This document shows positions 43,404 to 52,095 of a stretch of 64,000 nt of DNA, one piece after another; the first letter of the stretch is position 1; every line of letters starts with the position of its first letter. Below the pieces are notes generated by a model, which saw only the letters and a program-made list of their open reading frames with translations, was not told the origin of the DNA and made no database searches. The DNA is from Nitrosomonas communis. Lineage in GTDB: Bacteria; Pseudomonadota; Gammaproteobacteria; Burkholderiales; Nitrosomonadaceae. The stretch spans positions 1,054,001 through 1,118,000 of the forward strand of contig NZ_CP011451.1 of the NCBI RefSeq assembly GCF_001007935.1. Direction: 5' to 3'. The translations under genes and the position numbers were made by a program.

Positions 43404-44453
43404 ATGTTCAAGCTGTTCAATATTCGATGGATAATCGCTTTAATGGTGGCATTAGTTTTCAGCACAACGGTGCTGGCTGACTATGTTCCGGCCGACATGA
43501 GTTTGGGTATTGCCGCCATAGGCGCAATCCGGCCATTCCCGATCGACCCCAAGCTCACCGCCATTGCAATAGCTTACCGTAATCCCGATATTGCTCTGAT
43601 TGCCGATGAGGTTCTGCCGCGCACGCCGGTGGCGCAAGAGTTCAAATATCTCAAATACGATCTGGCGCAAGGTTTCACTGTGCCGGATACCCGCGTGGGC
43701 CGCAAGAGCACGCCCAATGAGGTGGATTTCAACGCAACCGAGATCACCGACAAGGTCATCGATTACGGTCTGGATGATCTGGTACCAAATGAAGACATCG
43801 AGGCCGACAATCAGGGTGTCAATCCACTGGGCACAGCCACCATGTACCTGACCAATCTGGTCAACCTGGCGCGCGAGCTGCGTGCCGCTTCGCTGGTATT
43901 CAATACCAACAGCTACGCAGCAGGCAACCAGACGACACTCTCCGGCACCAGTCAATGGTCTGATGCCGCGAACTCAGATCCAGTGGCAGTGATCAGTGAT
44001 GCGCTCGATATTCCGGTGATACGCCCGAACATCGGCATCCTGGGGCAAGCGACCTGGACCAAACTGCGCCGCCATCCCAAGATCGTGCAGGCCATCAAAA
44101 ACACCGACCAGGGTGCTGGCATGGTATCGCGCCAGGAATTTGCCGATTTCTTCGAGCTGCAGGCGCTTTATGTCGGAGCCGGTTTTGCCAATAGCGCAAA
44201 GAAAGGCCAGACCGCCAGCCTGGCGCGGGTATGGGGCAAGCATGCCTCCTTTATTTACCGCGACCGGGCAGCAGGCCCGCAGGCTGGTGTTACTTTCGGC
44301 TTCACTGGCGAATGGGGCAACAAGATTGCCGGGAACATCGATGAACCCAAAGTGGGATTGACTGGCTCTCAACGCGTGCGTGTGGGCGAGCGGGTTAAAG
44401 AGCTAATTTGCGCGACAGACTTGGGGTATTTCTTCCAGAACGCGGTTAATTAA
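43404..44453 (+). CDS. major capsid protein with signal-peptide-like N-terminus
   Basis: 349 residues from the ATG at 43404, which has AGGAG six bases upstream. The body from about residue 36 (IDPKLTAIAIAYRNPDIALIADEVLPRTPV, FKYLKYDLAQGFTVPDTRVGRK, YGLDDLVPNEDI, NIGILGQATWTKLRRHPKIV) is an HK97-fold major head protein of D3112/BcepMu-type phages. The first 25 residues are unexpected: a basic start, a hydrophobic core (WIIALMVALVFSTTVLA) and an Ala-x-Ala-like cut site (VLA-D), as in a Sec signal. Relatives I recall start near MSLGI. The protease may remove it, or a later start (43497) is used. Confidence 0.9.
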   Translation: MFKLFNIRWIIALMVALVFSTTVLADYVPADMSLGIAAIGAIRPFPIDPKLTAIAIAYRNPDIALIADEVLPRTPVAQEFKYLKYDLAQGFTVPDTRVGRKSTPNEVDFNATEITDKVIDYGLDDLVPNEDIEADNQGVNPLGTATMYLTNLVNLARELRAASLVFNTNSYAAGNQTTLSGTSQWSDAANSDPVAVISDALDIPVIRPNIGILGQATWTKLRRHPKIVQAIKNTDQGAGMVSRQEFADFFELQALYVGAGFANSAKKGQTASLARVWGKHASFIYRDRAAGPQAGVTFGFTGEWGNKIAGNIDEPKVGLTGSQRVRVGERVKELICATDLGYFFQNAVN

Positions 44454-44523
44454 GAATCAGTCAGGCCAATGCCGATAACCCCTGCCTGGAAGTTAGCCGG
44501 GCAGGATTTAGCTGAGGATCAAA

Positions 44524-44697
44524 ATGAGCAGGAAAAATTACACCATTAAAACGCCAGTCAATCATGACCAGGTTGACTATGACCCTGGCAGCCACATCGA
44601 GCTGGATGAAACTCACGCCAAGCCATTAATAGCAATTGGCGCGATCGAAGCCGTTGAAGAGAACACAGAATCAAATAAAGCCAACAAGAAAAAATGA
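44524..44697 (+). CDS. small head-tail region protein
   Basis: 57 residues, MSRKNYTIKTPVNHDQVDYD to the end; GAGG stands before the ATG and the stop overlaps the next start (ATGA). YDPGSHIELDETHAKPLIAIGAIEAV resembles YPAGARLTLDIDSARWLISIGTAEEF of the 64-residue protein at 46138, so the two are probably paralogues. Such proteins are common between capsid and connector genes; the function is unknown. Confidence 0.75.
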   Translation: MSRKNYTIKTPVNHDQVDYDPGSHIELDETHAKPLIAIGAIEAVEENTESNKANKKK

Positions 44698-45194
44698 CTT
44701 ACGCTACCGCTACTCACCTGCTCGACCAGTTCGGCGCGGAAGAAATCGCGCAACGGGCTGACCGCGGCACGCCCCGCCTGGTGACTGCTGGTATGTTGCA
44801 GACTGCTGCCGAGAACGGTGATTTGAACGGATACACCCAAGCAGAACAGGATGCCACCTTCGCAGCGCTCGCGGTGGTCAACAACCGGCTGCTGGATGCG
44901 GATAGCGTGATCAATGGTTATCTAGCGACACGTTACACCTTGCCGCTTTCCACGGTACCAAGAATGGTGATGTTGATTGCCTGCAATCTGGTGCGCCATG
45001 CATTGTATGACGACCAGGCACCTGAACTCATCCAGGAACGATACAGGCTAGCGATCCGCCAACTGGAATCGCTGGCCAAAGGTCAAGTGAATATTGGCGT
45101 GGATATATCCGGCAACAAGCCGACGGTCAATGATGCCGCACAAATGTCTGCAACCCAGCCGGTCTTCAAGCGCGATGAGGGAGGGTTCATCTGA
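44694..45194 (+). CDS. head-tail connector, DUF1320 (Mu gp36-like)
   Basis: 166 residues. TYATATHLLDQFGAEEIAQ, a helical middle with VVNNRLLDADSVINGYLATRYTLPL and IACNLVRHALYDDQAPE are DUF1320 signatures. It is expected to form the ring beneath the portal. It is coupled on both sides by overlaps. Confidence 0.92.
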   Translation: MTYATATHLLDQFGAEEIAQRADRGTPRLVTAGMLQTAAENGDLNGYTQAEQDATFAALAVVNNRLLDADSVINGYLATRYTLPLSTVPRMVMLIACNLVRHALYDDQAPELIQERYRLAIRQLESLAKGQVNIGVDISGNKPTVNDAAQMSATQPVFKRDEGGFI

Positions 45195-45694
45195 TGACCA
45201 CTCAATCTTTCGAGGTCGATTATGAGGATGCGCGCATCCGGGCAAGCTTGCAACGGCTAATGGCGCTGGGGCGTGATCAATCCAGGGTGATGAAGGATAT
45301 CGCCAACAAGCTCGAACAAAGCACCCGGCAGCGCTTCATCAGCCAGACCAGCCCAGACGGAATACGCTGGAAACCCAGCTTGCGCGCGAAACTTACCGGC
45401 AAGCGCACCTTGATTCTGGATCGCCATCTGCTTGATTCGGTAGCACATGACTCAGGGCGCAATTTTGCGCAGGTAAGCGTGAACCGCGTTTATGCCGCCA
45501 TCCACCAGTTCGGTGGCGTTATCAAAGCAAAAAACGGCAAAGGCTTACGCTTCAGGCTGGCCAATGGAGATTTTGTCATTCATAAATCGGTCACCATCCC
45601 GGCACGGCCTTACATGGGTATCAGTACACAGGATGAAAACTGGATTTTGAAGCGCATCGAACGCGCCATTAATGAGGCTGCCAATGCTCGCTGA
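45194..45694 (+). CDS. virion morphogenesis protein (Mu gpG / P2 gpS-like)
   Basis: 166 residues. IANKLEQSTRQRFISQTSPDGIRWKP, LILDRHLLDSVAH, VYAAIHQFGG and ITIPARPYMGIS-like VTIPARPYMGIS are family signatures of the tail-completion/virion morphogenesis family. It likely acts at the head-tail joint. The next gene starts inside its last codons. Confidence 0.92.
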   Translation: MTTQSFEVDYEDARIRASLQRLMALGRDQSRVMKDIANKLEQSTRQRFISQTSPDGIRWKPSLRAKLTGKRTLILDRHLLDSVAHDSGRNFAQVSVNRVYAAIHQFGGVIKAKNGKGLRFRLANGDFVIHKSVTIPARPYMGISTQDENWILKRIERAINEAANAR

Positions 45695-46124
45695 ACTCGA
45701 AAACGATCTGATCACGCACATCAAAGCATCCTCTTTAGGAGCAAAACTGCGTGATGTGGCAGGATTGCCAGATTTAACTGGCGAGAGCCTGATCAAACGC
45801 TTTGCCACGGATGCACCCGCAGTCTATGTCGCCCCGGCTGCGTTCCAGATCGAAAGCCGCAGCGCCAAAGTGCATTTTGGCATTGCATGCGTGGCACGCA
45901 ACAGCCGTGGCCAGACAGCTAGCCGTAAGGGCGAAGCCATTGGCCCGGTCGGGCTGTATGAAATGCTGGAATCCATTGCCGCGCTGTTTGATGAAGCGCA
46001 GATCAACAAAAGCATCTGGAAAGCGACCGCTGTCGATTTCATGAATGACGAGCTGCTCTACAAGGCAGGCTTGACCGCAGGTGTGGTGCAGGTCGAGACC
46101 CGCGTCAAGCAGTTTACTCTTTAA
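45684..46124 (+). CDS. DUF1834 tail protein (Mu gp37-like)
   Basis: 146 residues from the ATG at 45684 (MLAELENDLITHIKA); a start at 45672 is also possible. DAPAVYVAPAAFQI and the helical/beta alternation with VHFGIACVARNSRGQ fit DUF1834, a tail-terminator-like family in Mu-like phages. It overlaps the end of the morphogenesis gene by 11 bases. Confidence 0.88.
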   Translation: MLAELENDLITHIKASSLGAKLRDVAGLPDLTGESLIKRFATDAPAVYVAPAAFQIESRSAKVHFGIACVARNSRGQTASRKGEAIGPVGLYEMLESIAALFDEAQINKSIWKATAVDFMNDELLYKAGLTAGVVQVETRVKQFTL

Positions 46125-46137
46125 ACCAGGAGGAAAT

Positions 46138-46332
46138 ATGGCAAAACAGAACAACCCGGTAACCGTTGATTCTACGGCACCGGAAATACCGCAAAACAAA
46201 CAGATCACCATCGAATTGCTCAAGCCGCATACCCATGCCGGGCGTGATTATCCAGCAGGCGCACGGCTGACCCTGGATATTGACAGCGCACGCTGGCTGA
46301 TCAGCATCGGCACAGCTGAAGAATTTCTCTAA
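46138..46332 (+). CDS. small tail-region protein, paralogue of 44524
   Basis: 64 residues from the ATG at 46138, with AGGAGG five bases upstream. The second half (HAGRDYPAGARLTLDIDSARWLISIGTAEEF) resembles the small protein after the capsid gene. Mu encodes a comparably small gp38 at this place. No function known. Confidence 0.8.
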   Translation: MAKQNNPVTVDSTAPEIPQNKQITIELLKPHTHAGRDYPAGARLTLDIDSARWLISIGTAEEFL

Positions 46333-46350
46333 TTTCAGGAGCTCTCCCCT

Positions 46351-47100
46351 ATGTATTTCTCAGGACAAGGAAAAGTATTCATCGCCAGCCGCGCAGCGGA
46401 TGGATTTCCGGCAGCGATGCGTTTTGTCGGCAACGTGCCGGATCTCAAGATCAATCTGGAAACAGAAAAGCTTGAACACAAGGAATCCTCCAGCGGCCAG
46501 CGCTTAACCGACCTCTCACTGATCACCGCCAAGAAAACCAGCGTGGAATTTTCCCTGGAGGAATTGTCCACTGACAACCTCGCATTGGCGCTCTATGGCA
46601 CCAAATCCACTATTGCTGGCAGCACGGTCACGGCTGAAGCATTGGCCAATCCCTTAGCAGCGGGCGATTATGCCCGGCTGAAAAATGGCAAGGTGTCATC
46701 GGTAGTAGTCAAGGATAGTACAGGCACTCCTGCCACACTGGTGGCCGGTACTGATTATGAAATATCCAGCGCCGATCATGGCACGCTCAAGATTCTCAAT
46801 ATCGGCACTTATGTACAGCCATTCAAGGCAGATTACAGCTATAGCGCGCAAGTCAATGTCGGCCTGTTCCAGGCAGCCGCACCCGACCGCTGGTTGCGTT
46901 TCGAGGGGTTGAATACCGCCGATTCGCTCAAGCCAGTATTGATTGAACTCTACAAAGTAACACTCGATCCGCTGAATGAGCTTGTACTGATTAGCGATGA
47001 TGTGACCAAGCTCGCCCTATCCGGCGCTGCCCTGTTCGACGACACCAAGGTGGGCGATGCCATCCTGGGTCAGTTTGGGCGTGTGGTCGATCTGTCTTAA
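46351..47100 (+). CDS. major tail tube protein
   Basis: 249 residues, beta-rich. FSGQGKVFIASRAADGFPAAMRFVGNVPDLKINLETEKLEHKESSSGQR opens the fold, and a domain around GTPATLVAGTDYEISSADHGTLKIL looks Ig-like or repeat-like. This type of tail tube, with no sheath gene beside it, indicates a flexible non-contractile tail. It is followed by chaperones and the tape measure in the standard order. Confidence 0.82.
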   Translation: MYFSGQGKVFIASRAADGFPAAMRFVGNVPDLKINLETEKLEHKESSSGQRLTDLSLITAKKTSVEFSLEELSTDNLALALYGTKSTIAGSTVTAEALANPLAAGDYARLKNGKVSSVVVKDSTGTPATLVAGTDYEISSADHGTLKILNIGTYVQPFKADYSYSAQVNVGLFQAAAPDRWLRFEGLNTADSLKPVLIELYKVTLDPLNELVLISDDVTKLALSGAALFDDTKVGDAILGQFGRVVDLS

Positions 47101-47125
47101 TTGGTAAAAACGAACAATAAAACAA

Positions 47126-47557
47126 ATGGAAAACACAGAACACAACAACGAACTGGCCGTTTTAACGCCAACCGGCGTGCTGGTAACGGCAGGCGGAGAA
47201 ATGATTGCCATTACCCCCATCAAGGTAAAAGAGCTGAATGCCTTTCTTACCGCGATTCAGCCCGTGCTTGGCGATCTGATTAAGCAAGAGATCGATATCA
47301 TGGCCCTGGTGCTCAAGTCGCCGGAAGCTGTGATCAAGGCAACCGCCATCGGCTGCAGAAAATCAGTCGAGTGGATCAATGAACTGAACATTGACGAACT
47401 GGCCAAGCTGGCATTGGCAGTCATCGAGGTAAACACTGATTTTTTCGTGCAGAAGGTTCTGCCAGCCGTGCAAACCGGCATGCAGAATCTGGCCGCGAAA
47501 CTGGATGGGCAGAACTTGACCTCCTCTTTAGGCAAGCAGGAGCCGGTTCAGTTCTAG
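47126..47557 (+). CDS. tail assembly chaperone
   Basis: 143 residues, helical (VLGDLIKQEIDIMALVLKSPEAVIKATAIGCRKSVEWINELNIDELAKLALAVI). It has the position and character of a gpG-type tail chaperone that coats the tape measure before tube assembly. In lambda G and GT are joined by a -1 slip; the next small frame is in the -1 phase here, but no clear slippery heptamer is seen at the end of this gene. Confidence 0.75.
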   Translation: MENTEHNNELAVLTPTGVLVTAGGEMIAITPIKVKELNAFLTAIQPVLGDLIKQEIDIMALVLKSPEAVIKATAIGCRKSVEWINELNIDELAKLALAVIEVNTDFFVQKVLPAVQTGMQNLAAKLDGQNLTSSLGKQEPVQF

Positions 47558-47559
47558 AC

Positions 47560-47697
47560 ATGACGCTGGCCCAAGTCAGGATTTACTCGAAAGCAATCCA
47601 GCAAATGGAAGCTGACCGCCTCAAAGCACAGGCCATCGCAGTACGTGCAGCGCTAGCCGATGAGAAAAGCTTTAAAAAATGGTTTAACTCGTTTTAG
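47560..47697 (+). CDS. small second chaperone-like frame
   Basis: 45 residues (MTLAQVRIYSKAIQQMEADR ... KSFKKWFNSF), start ATG two bases after the previous stop. Helical, ending in KKWFNSF just before the tape measure. Short T-like products of this kind are found between G and H genes in many siphophages. Its own ribosome site is GCAGGAG, further upstream inside the previous gene. Confidence 0.65.
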   Translation: MTLAQVRIYSKAIQQMEADRLKAQAIAVRAALADEKSFKKWFNSF

Positions 47698-47699
47698 CC

Positions 47700-50699
47700 A
47701 TGGCGAACAAAGAACTCAAAATCAGGATCAGCGCCAGTGACCATGCCTCGGCTGTCATTGGCAAGATCCGTGATGAATTCGACCGGCTGTCCAATTCGAA
47801 CGTCGGCAAGAAGATCAAAGGAGACCTGAATGGTCTATCAACCAGTATTGATAGTTTTCGCTCAAGATTTTCTGGTTTACTCGGTGGGCTCAGCGCGGCT
47901 ATTTCCATCCCGGTCTTTACGCAACTGGCTGAGTCCTACAAAGAAATCAACGCGCAGCTTAAGATCGCTGCTGAGAGTCAGGATGATTTCAACCAGTCGC
48001 AACGGGAAACAAAAGCTATTGCGCTGGAAACCGGTCAATCGCTTGAGTCGATCGCCGGGCTATACACCAAGTTAAGAATCAATGCAGGGCTAGCTTCGGA
48101 AGAGTCCGCCAAACTGACCAATATTATCGCCAAGGTAACACAGATCGGGTCCAAGGGGCCGGGTGTTGATGCTGCCATCTTCCAATTACAGCAAGGGCTG
48201 GCATCTGGTACTTTACGTGGAGAAGAGCTTAACTCCGTGATGGAGCAAACCCCTATGCTTGCCAAATCGATTGCGGACGGTCTTGGTATCAATATCGCCC
48301 AGATGCGCAAGATGGCGGAAGAAGGCAAGCTGACTACTCAGGTGGTACGTGATGCGCTGTTCAAGATGGAAGCGGATATTAACAGCCAGTTTGCCAGGCT
48401 TCCTTTGACCACCCGTGTCGCTTTCCAGAATATCAAAACGCAAGCGATTCTCACGCTCGGCAAGCTGGATGAACGGTTTGGCATTACCGAAGGATTCGCC
48501 AACACCTTGCAGGCTGTTGCCAACAATATGCAGACAGTCATCGCCTTGATATCAGGTGGTGTGATTGCTTTAATAACCATTTTCCTTTCCTCAAGCAAAG
48601 GCGCACTAACGCTGTCCACATCGGTTGCTGCTATCCTGATGGCATTGAAAGCGCTGCTCTCGCCGATCGGGCTGGTAGCCGCAGCATTGGGAGGATTAAC
48701 CGCTTTCATTGTTGCGAACATCGACAAGACGGTCGAATTTGAGAGTCAAACCACCACCGTTGGCGCGGTGGTGTCGGCCACCTGGCGCACCATCAAGGAT
48801 ACGGTAGCGGATGCGTTGCGCGCCATTTCGCAGGCTGTAGGCGTATCCGGGCAGGAGCTGAACACCACCTTCCGCAGCCTTGGCAATGTCGCAGGCGGGA
48901 TGTTTAACGCGTTGCTCGAGGTAATTAACGCGTTTGTCACCAGCGTGTTTACCGGTCTGCGGCTGATTGGGCGCGCAGCTGGCATTACCGCAGCGAGCCT
49001 CTATCAGCAGTTCAGGGCGGCTATCACCAACACACGCGCGCTGTTTAACGCCTTGGCTGAGGATGTGGCGGACGCTTTCAGCGGCAAGGATTTTGCCTTT
49101 GACAAAGTGGGCAACGCCCTCTCCAAAGGGTTATCCGATGCCAGCGTGGAAGCAGGCAATTTAAAAAACGCGCTCATTGAAGCTTACGAGGTTGAGGCTA
49201 AATTCGCCGAAGATGGCGGCGTACTGAGCGCGCTTAAAAAAGGCATTGCCGGACGATTTAATCAAGCCAAGGCAGCTGAAGATGAATTCAAGAAACGCAA
49301 CCCGAACACGGGTGCTTCCCCCACGGCACCCGGCAAGGAAGAACTGAAAACGGCCAGGGAACTGGCGCAAGCCAGGCAAGACCTGGAAGACGCACTTTTC
49401 AAGCAAACCAGGCGTCTGGCTGATGATCAGGCACAGCGCGAGATTGAAACAGCTAAGGAGCTATTCCAATTCAAGGCGATTAGCGCTGAGGAATACTACC
49501 GGCGGCTAGATAGGCTTCAGACTGAGCTGATTAACCGTGAGGTTGCCGAGCTGGAGCGGCAGAAAGCAATCCGGCAGGCAACCATCGATGATCCACGCAG
49601 CAGTGAAGCAGACCGGCTGAAAGCGATTGCCGAAATCACCGAACTCACCACCAGCCAGGCCATTGCCGAACGTGAACTGAATGCGCAAAGATCGAAAGTA
49701 GTCAATGAAATCGCAGCACTAGAAGCAACCCGGCTCAAGAGCCAGCAGGAATTTATCGGTGAGCTTAAGCGCGAGGCGTTCTTGTCGGGCTTGTCGAAAG
49801 ATCAGCGCGAGACCGCCCTGCTGATGATGGAAGCGCAGAAACGCGGCATCCAGGATATTAACGGGCTGCTGCAAATACAAGGCAAAATTCAGGCTAACAA
49901 TCAGGCCAGACAGCGCGCTGAAGAAATCCTGCGCCAGCAGAACCAGATTTTTGACCATGTGCAAAGAGGGGTACAGCAAGCTTTTGCTGACGGGCTTTAC
50001 CGGGTAGCCAAAGGTGAAGGCGGCATCAATGAAATCCTTGCTGCCATCGGCGATTCAGTGTTGCGCGCATTATCGAACTCACTTGCGGGCGGGTTTACCG
50101 ATATATTCTTCAATCTGTTCGCGCGCGCCGAAAAAGATGGCCAATCCGCCCCAGCCGGGATATTCAGCGGATTATTCAGCAGTCTATCAGAAAGTTTGAA
50201 CGGCTTGCTGGGCTCACTGAAGAATGGGCTGTCAGGCATTTTCTCATCGTTTAAAGGATTGTTCTCTGGCGGCGGGAGGGGTATCGGTGGTTTTTTCAGC
50301 AGTTTGTTCAGTGCGTTTTCTGGCAAAGGTTTTGCTGATGGCGGCTATACCGGAGAAGGTGGCAAGTATCAACCGGCCGGGGTGGTACATGCCGGTGAGT
50401 ATGTGTTCTCGGCGGCATCCGTGCGCCGTCTGGGATTGACGGCACTCGATAACCTGCACCGTCTGTCCAAAGGTGCGCCAGTACCCATTGGCCCACGTCT
50501 GGGCTATGCCGAAGGCGGTCTGGCTGAACTGCCAACCCTGTCTCCTGCGGCAGCGCCCACGGTCAACCAATCGGTGCGCATCGTCAATAGTATTGACCCG
50601 CGCATCACCAAGGATTTTCTGGCATCGAGTGAGGGGGAGAAAGTGATCCTGAATATCATTTCCCGAAATACAGCCGCTTTGAAACAGGTGCTGGCATGA
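47700..50699 (+). CDS. tape measure protein
   Basis: 999 residues. The N-terminal part (SESYKEINAQLKIAAESQDDFNQSQRETKAIALETGQSLESIAGLYTKLR and GTLRGEELNSVMEQTPMLAKSIADGLG) is the tape-measure N-terminal domain. Hydrophobic segments lie around 275-330. A long coiled coil spans about 540-760. The C-terminus has Gly/Phe-rich SGIFSSFKGLFSGGGRGIGGFF and GGYTGEGGKYQPAGVVHAGEYVFSA. It sets tail length; about 1.5 A per residue would give a tail near 150 nm. It overlaps the next gene by four bases. Confidence 0.95.
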   Translation: MANKELKIRISASDHASAVIGKIRDEFDRLSNSNVGKKIKGDLNGLSTSIDSFRSRFSGLLGGLSAAISIPVFTQLAESYKEINAQLKIAAESQDDFNQSQRETKAIALETGQSLESIAGLYTKLRINAGLASEESAKLTNIIAKVTQIGSKGPGVDAAIFQLQQGLASGTLRGEELNSVMEQTPMLAKSIADGLGINIAQMRKMAEEGKLTTQVVRDALFKMEADINSQFARLPLTTRVAFQNIKTQAILTLGKLDERFGITEGFANTLQAVANNMQTVIALISGGVIALITIFLSSSKGALTLSTSVAAILMALKALLSPIGLVAAALGGLTAFIVANIDKTVEFESQTTTVGAVVSATWRTIKDTVADALRAISQAVGVSGQELNTTFRSLGNVAGGMFNALLEVINAFVTSVFTGLRLIGRAAGITAASLYQQFRAAITNTRALFNALAEDVADAFSGKDFAFDKVGNALSKGLSDASVEAGNLKNALIEAYEVEAKFAEDGGVLSALKKGIAGRFNQAKAAEDEFKKRNPNTGASPTAPGKEELKTARELAQARQDLEDALFKQTRRLADDQAQREIETAKELFQFKAISAEEYYRRLDRLQTELINREVAELERQKAIRQATIDDPRSSEADRLKAIAEITELTTSQAIAERELNAQRSKVVNEIAALEATRLKSQQEFIGELKREAFLSGLSKDQRETALLMMEAQKRGIQDINGLLQIQGKIQANNQARQRAEEILRQQNQIFDHVQRGVQQAFADGLYRVAKGEGGINEILAAIGDSVLRALSNSLAGGFTDIFFNLFARAEKDGQSAPAGIFSGLFSSLSESLNGLLGSLKNGLSGIFSSFKGLFSGGGRGIGGFFSSLFSAFSGKGFADGGYTGEGGKYQPAGVVHAGEYVFSAASVRRLGLTALDNLHRLSKGAPVPIGPRLGYAEGGLAELPTLSPAAAPTVNQSVRIVNSIDPRITKDFLASSEGEKVILNIISRNTAALKQVLA

Positions 50700-52090
50700 C
50701 AGTAGAGATCGGCACAGCAGCCAACGCGTTTGATCTTTTCGAAAAACTGCGTACATTTTTAACGGTGACGTTGCCGGTCAACGAGCGCTGGCAAGAGCTG
50801 TATCACAACTCAGATTACTCCTTGATGGTCGGTGTGTTTGCTTCAAGCGGCAGCATTACTTTAGCCAACAATCCATTTAATGCAGCAGCAAGCTCATGGT
50901 CAGGGTCGACCAACGCGCAACCTTGGACTATCGGCATCCAGTTTGACCAGCCGGTGTACCTGAGCGCAGCCGACATCACCGCCTTGACTAATAACGCACA
51001 ACCGGCAGTGATCAATTTCCAATACAGTGATGATGGCCTGAATTGGACGACTCAGGACAGCTTCAGCGGCATGACTGCGCTTGATTGGTCATCAGTGGCT
51101 GGTATCAAGCACTTTAATCTGACTGGCACCAGCGCGAACAAGCACAAATACTGGCGCTTGCATATTCCCGACAGCACCAGCACTGGCACGAAATCGATTA
51201 CGCTCCATAAAATCGTACTGTGGCAAGATTCAAACCCGCTTAACGTTCGGCTCAGAAAGCGCTTGTCCCTGAAAGGACCTGGCGGCGGATCAGATGAAAT
51301 ATTCGTCAACCTGGAGACTGATTACAGTGTCTCCGGCGATTGGTACAACTGGCGGCTGTATGGTGCGACCGGATTTATTGCAGGCAATGTGCTCGATTTT
51401 AGCACCCAGCCGGGAGCGAGCCTACCAATTGGTTTATCGCTCTGGCAAGCCAGCATCCCCTACTGGTTTATAGTCAATGGGCGGCGCTTCATGGTCATTG
51501 CCAAGATCAATACTACCTATCATGCGCTCTATGCAGGCTTCATCCTACCCTATGCCACCCCGAGCCAGTATCCCTATCCATTGATGATTGGCGGCAGCAA
51601 TGCCATGGGATCACTCACCGATGCCAGATTGCGCTGGTCCAGCACCAATGATGACTGCCGTAATTTCTACGACCCGGGGGGCATTAGCTCCGACATGACC
51701 AGCCTTACCAGCGTCGCCACTCTCTACCTGCGTTTTGCAGATGGTTCATGGTATCCATTTAAAAATTGGTATACATCAAGTTCGCCTGAGGCATCAGCCG
51801 GAAATGGCCGCAATGTCTGGCCTTGGGGGCCGGATAGTGCGCATAGTACGGCTTACAAGAATATCGTCACTGCGATCGATGGCAGTTATGTGCTGTTCCC
51901 GTGCATCATGCACGTGGATGGCGCTAACCCCTCACCCAACATCCTGGGCGAGATCCATGGGGTATTTGCCGTCACCGGATTTGGTAACGCAGCAGAAAAC
52001 ACCACCACCATCAATGGTGTGACTTATCTGATCATCCCCAACGTGTTCCGCACCGCCAAGGAACGCTGGGCGGCGATCGCTTTGGAGTAA
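50696..52090 (+). CDS. tail tip protein with discoidin-like domain
   Basis: 464 residues. It starts EIGTAANAFDLFEKLRTFL, a motif shared with the next gene (ETGIATSLFDLLDKIRLFA). Residues about 40-185 resemble an F5/8 type C (discoidin) domain: IGIQFDQPVYLSAADI, FQYSDDGLNWTTQDSFSG and KYWRLHI. These domains often bind carbohydrate. The rest is beta-rich and aligns loosely with the following protein. It is probably part of the tail tip and may touch the host surface. Confidence 0.75.
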   Translation: MTVEIGTAANAFDLFEKLRTFLTVTLPVNERWQELYHNSDYSLMVGVFASSGSITLANNPFNAAASSWSGSTNAQPWTIGIQFDQPVYLSAADITALTNNAQPAVINFQYSDDGLNWTTQDSFSGMTALDWSSVAGIKHFNLTGTSANKHKYWRLHIPDSTSTGTKSITLHKIVLWQDSNPLNVRLRKRLSLKGPGGGSDEIFVNLETDYSVSGDWYNWRLYGATGFIAGNVLDFSTQPGASLPIGLSLWQASIPYWFIVNGRRFMVIAKINTTYHALYAGFILPYATPSQYPYPLMIGGSNAMGSLTDARLRWSSTNDDCRNFYDPGGISSDMTSLTSVATLYLRFADGSWYPFKNWYTSSSPEASAGNGRNVWPWGPDSAHSTAYKNIVTAIDGSYVLFPCIMHVDGANPSPNILGEIHGVFAVTGFGNAAENTTTINGVTYLIIPNVFRTAKERWAAIALE

Positions 52091-52095
52091 CCAGC

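Noticed and set aside
47500..47570. Programmed -1 frameshift joining the two tail chaperone frames
   Set aside because: The phase would allow it, but no X XXY YYZ heptamer is found near the end of the first frame, so two separate genes are reported.
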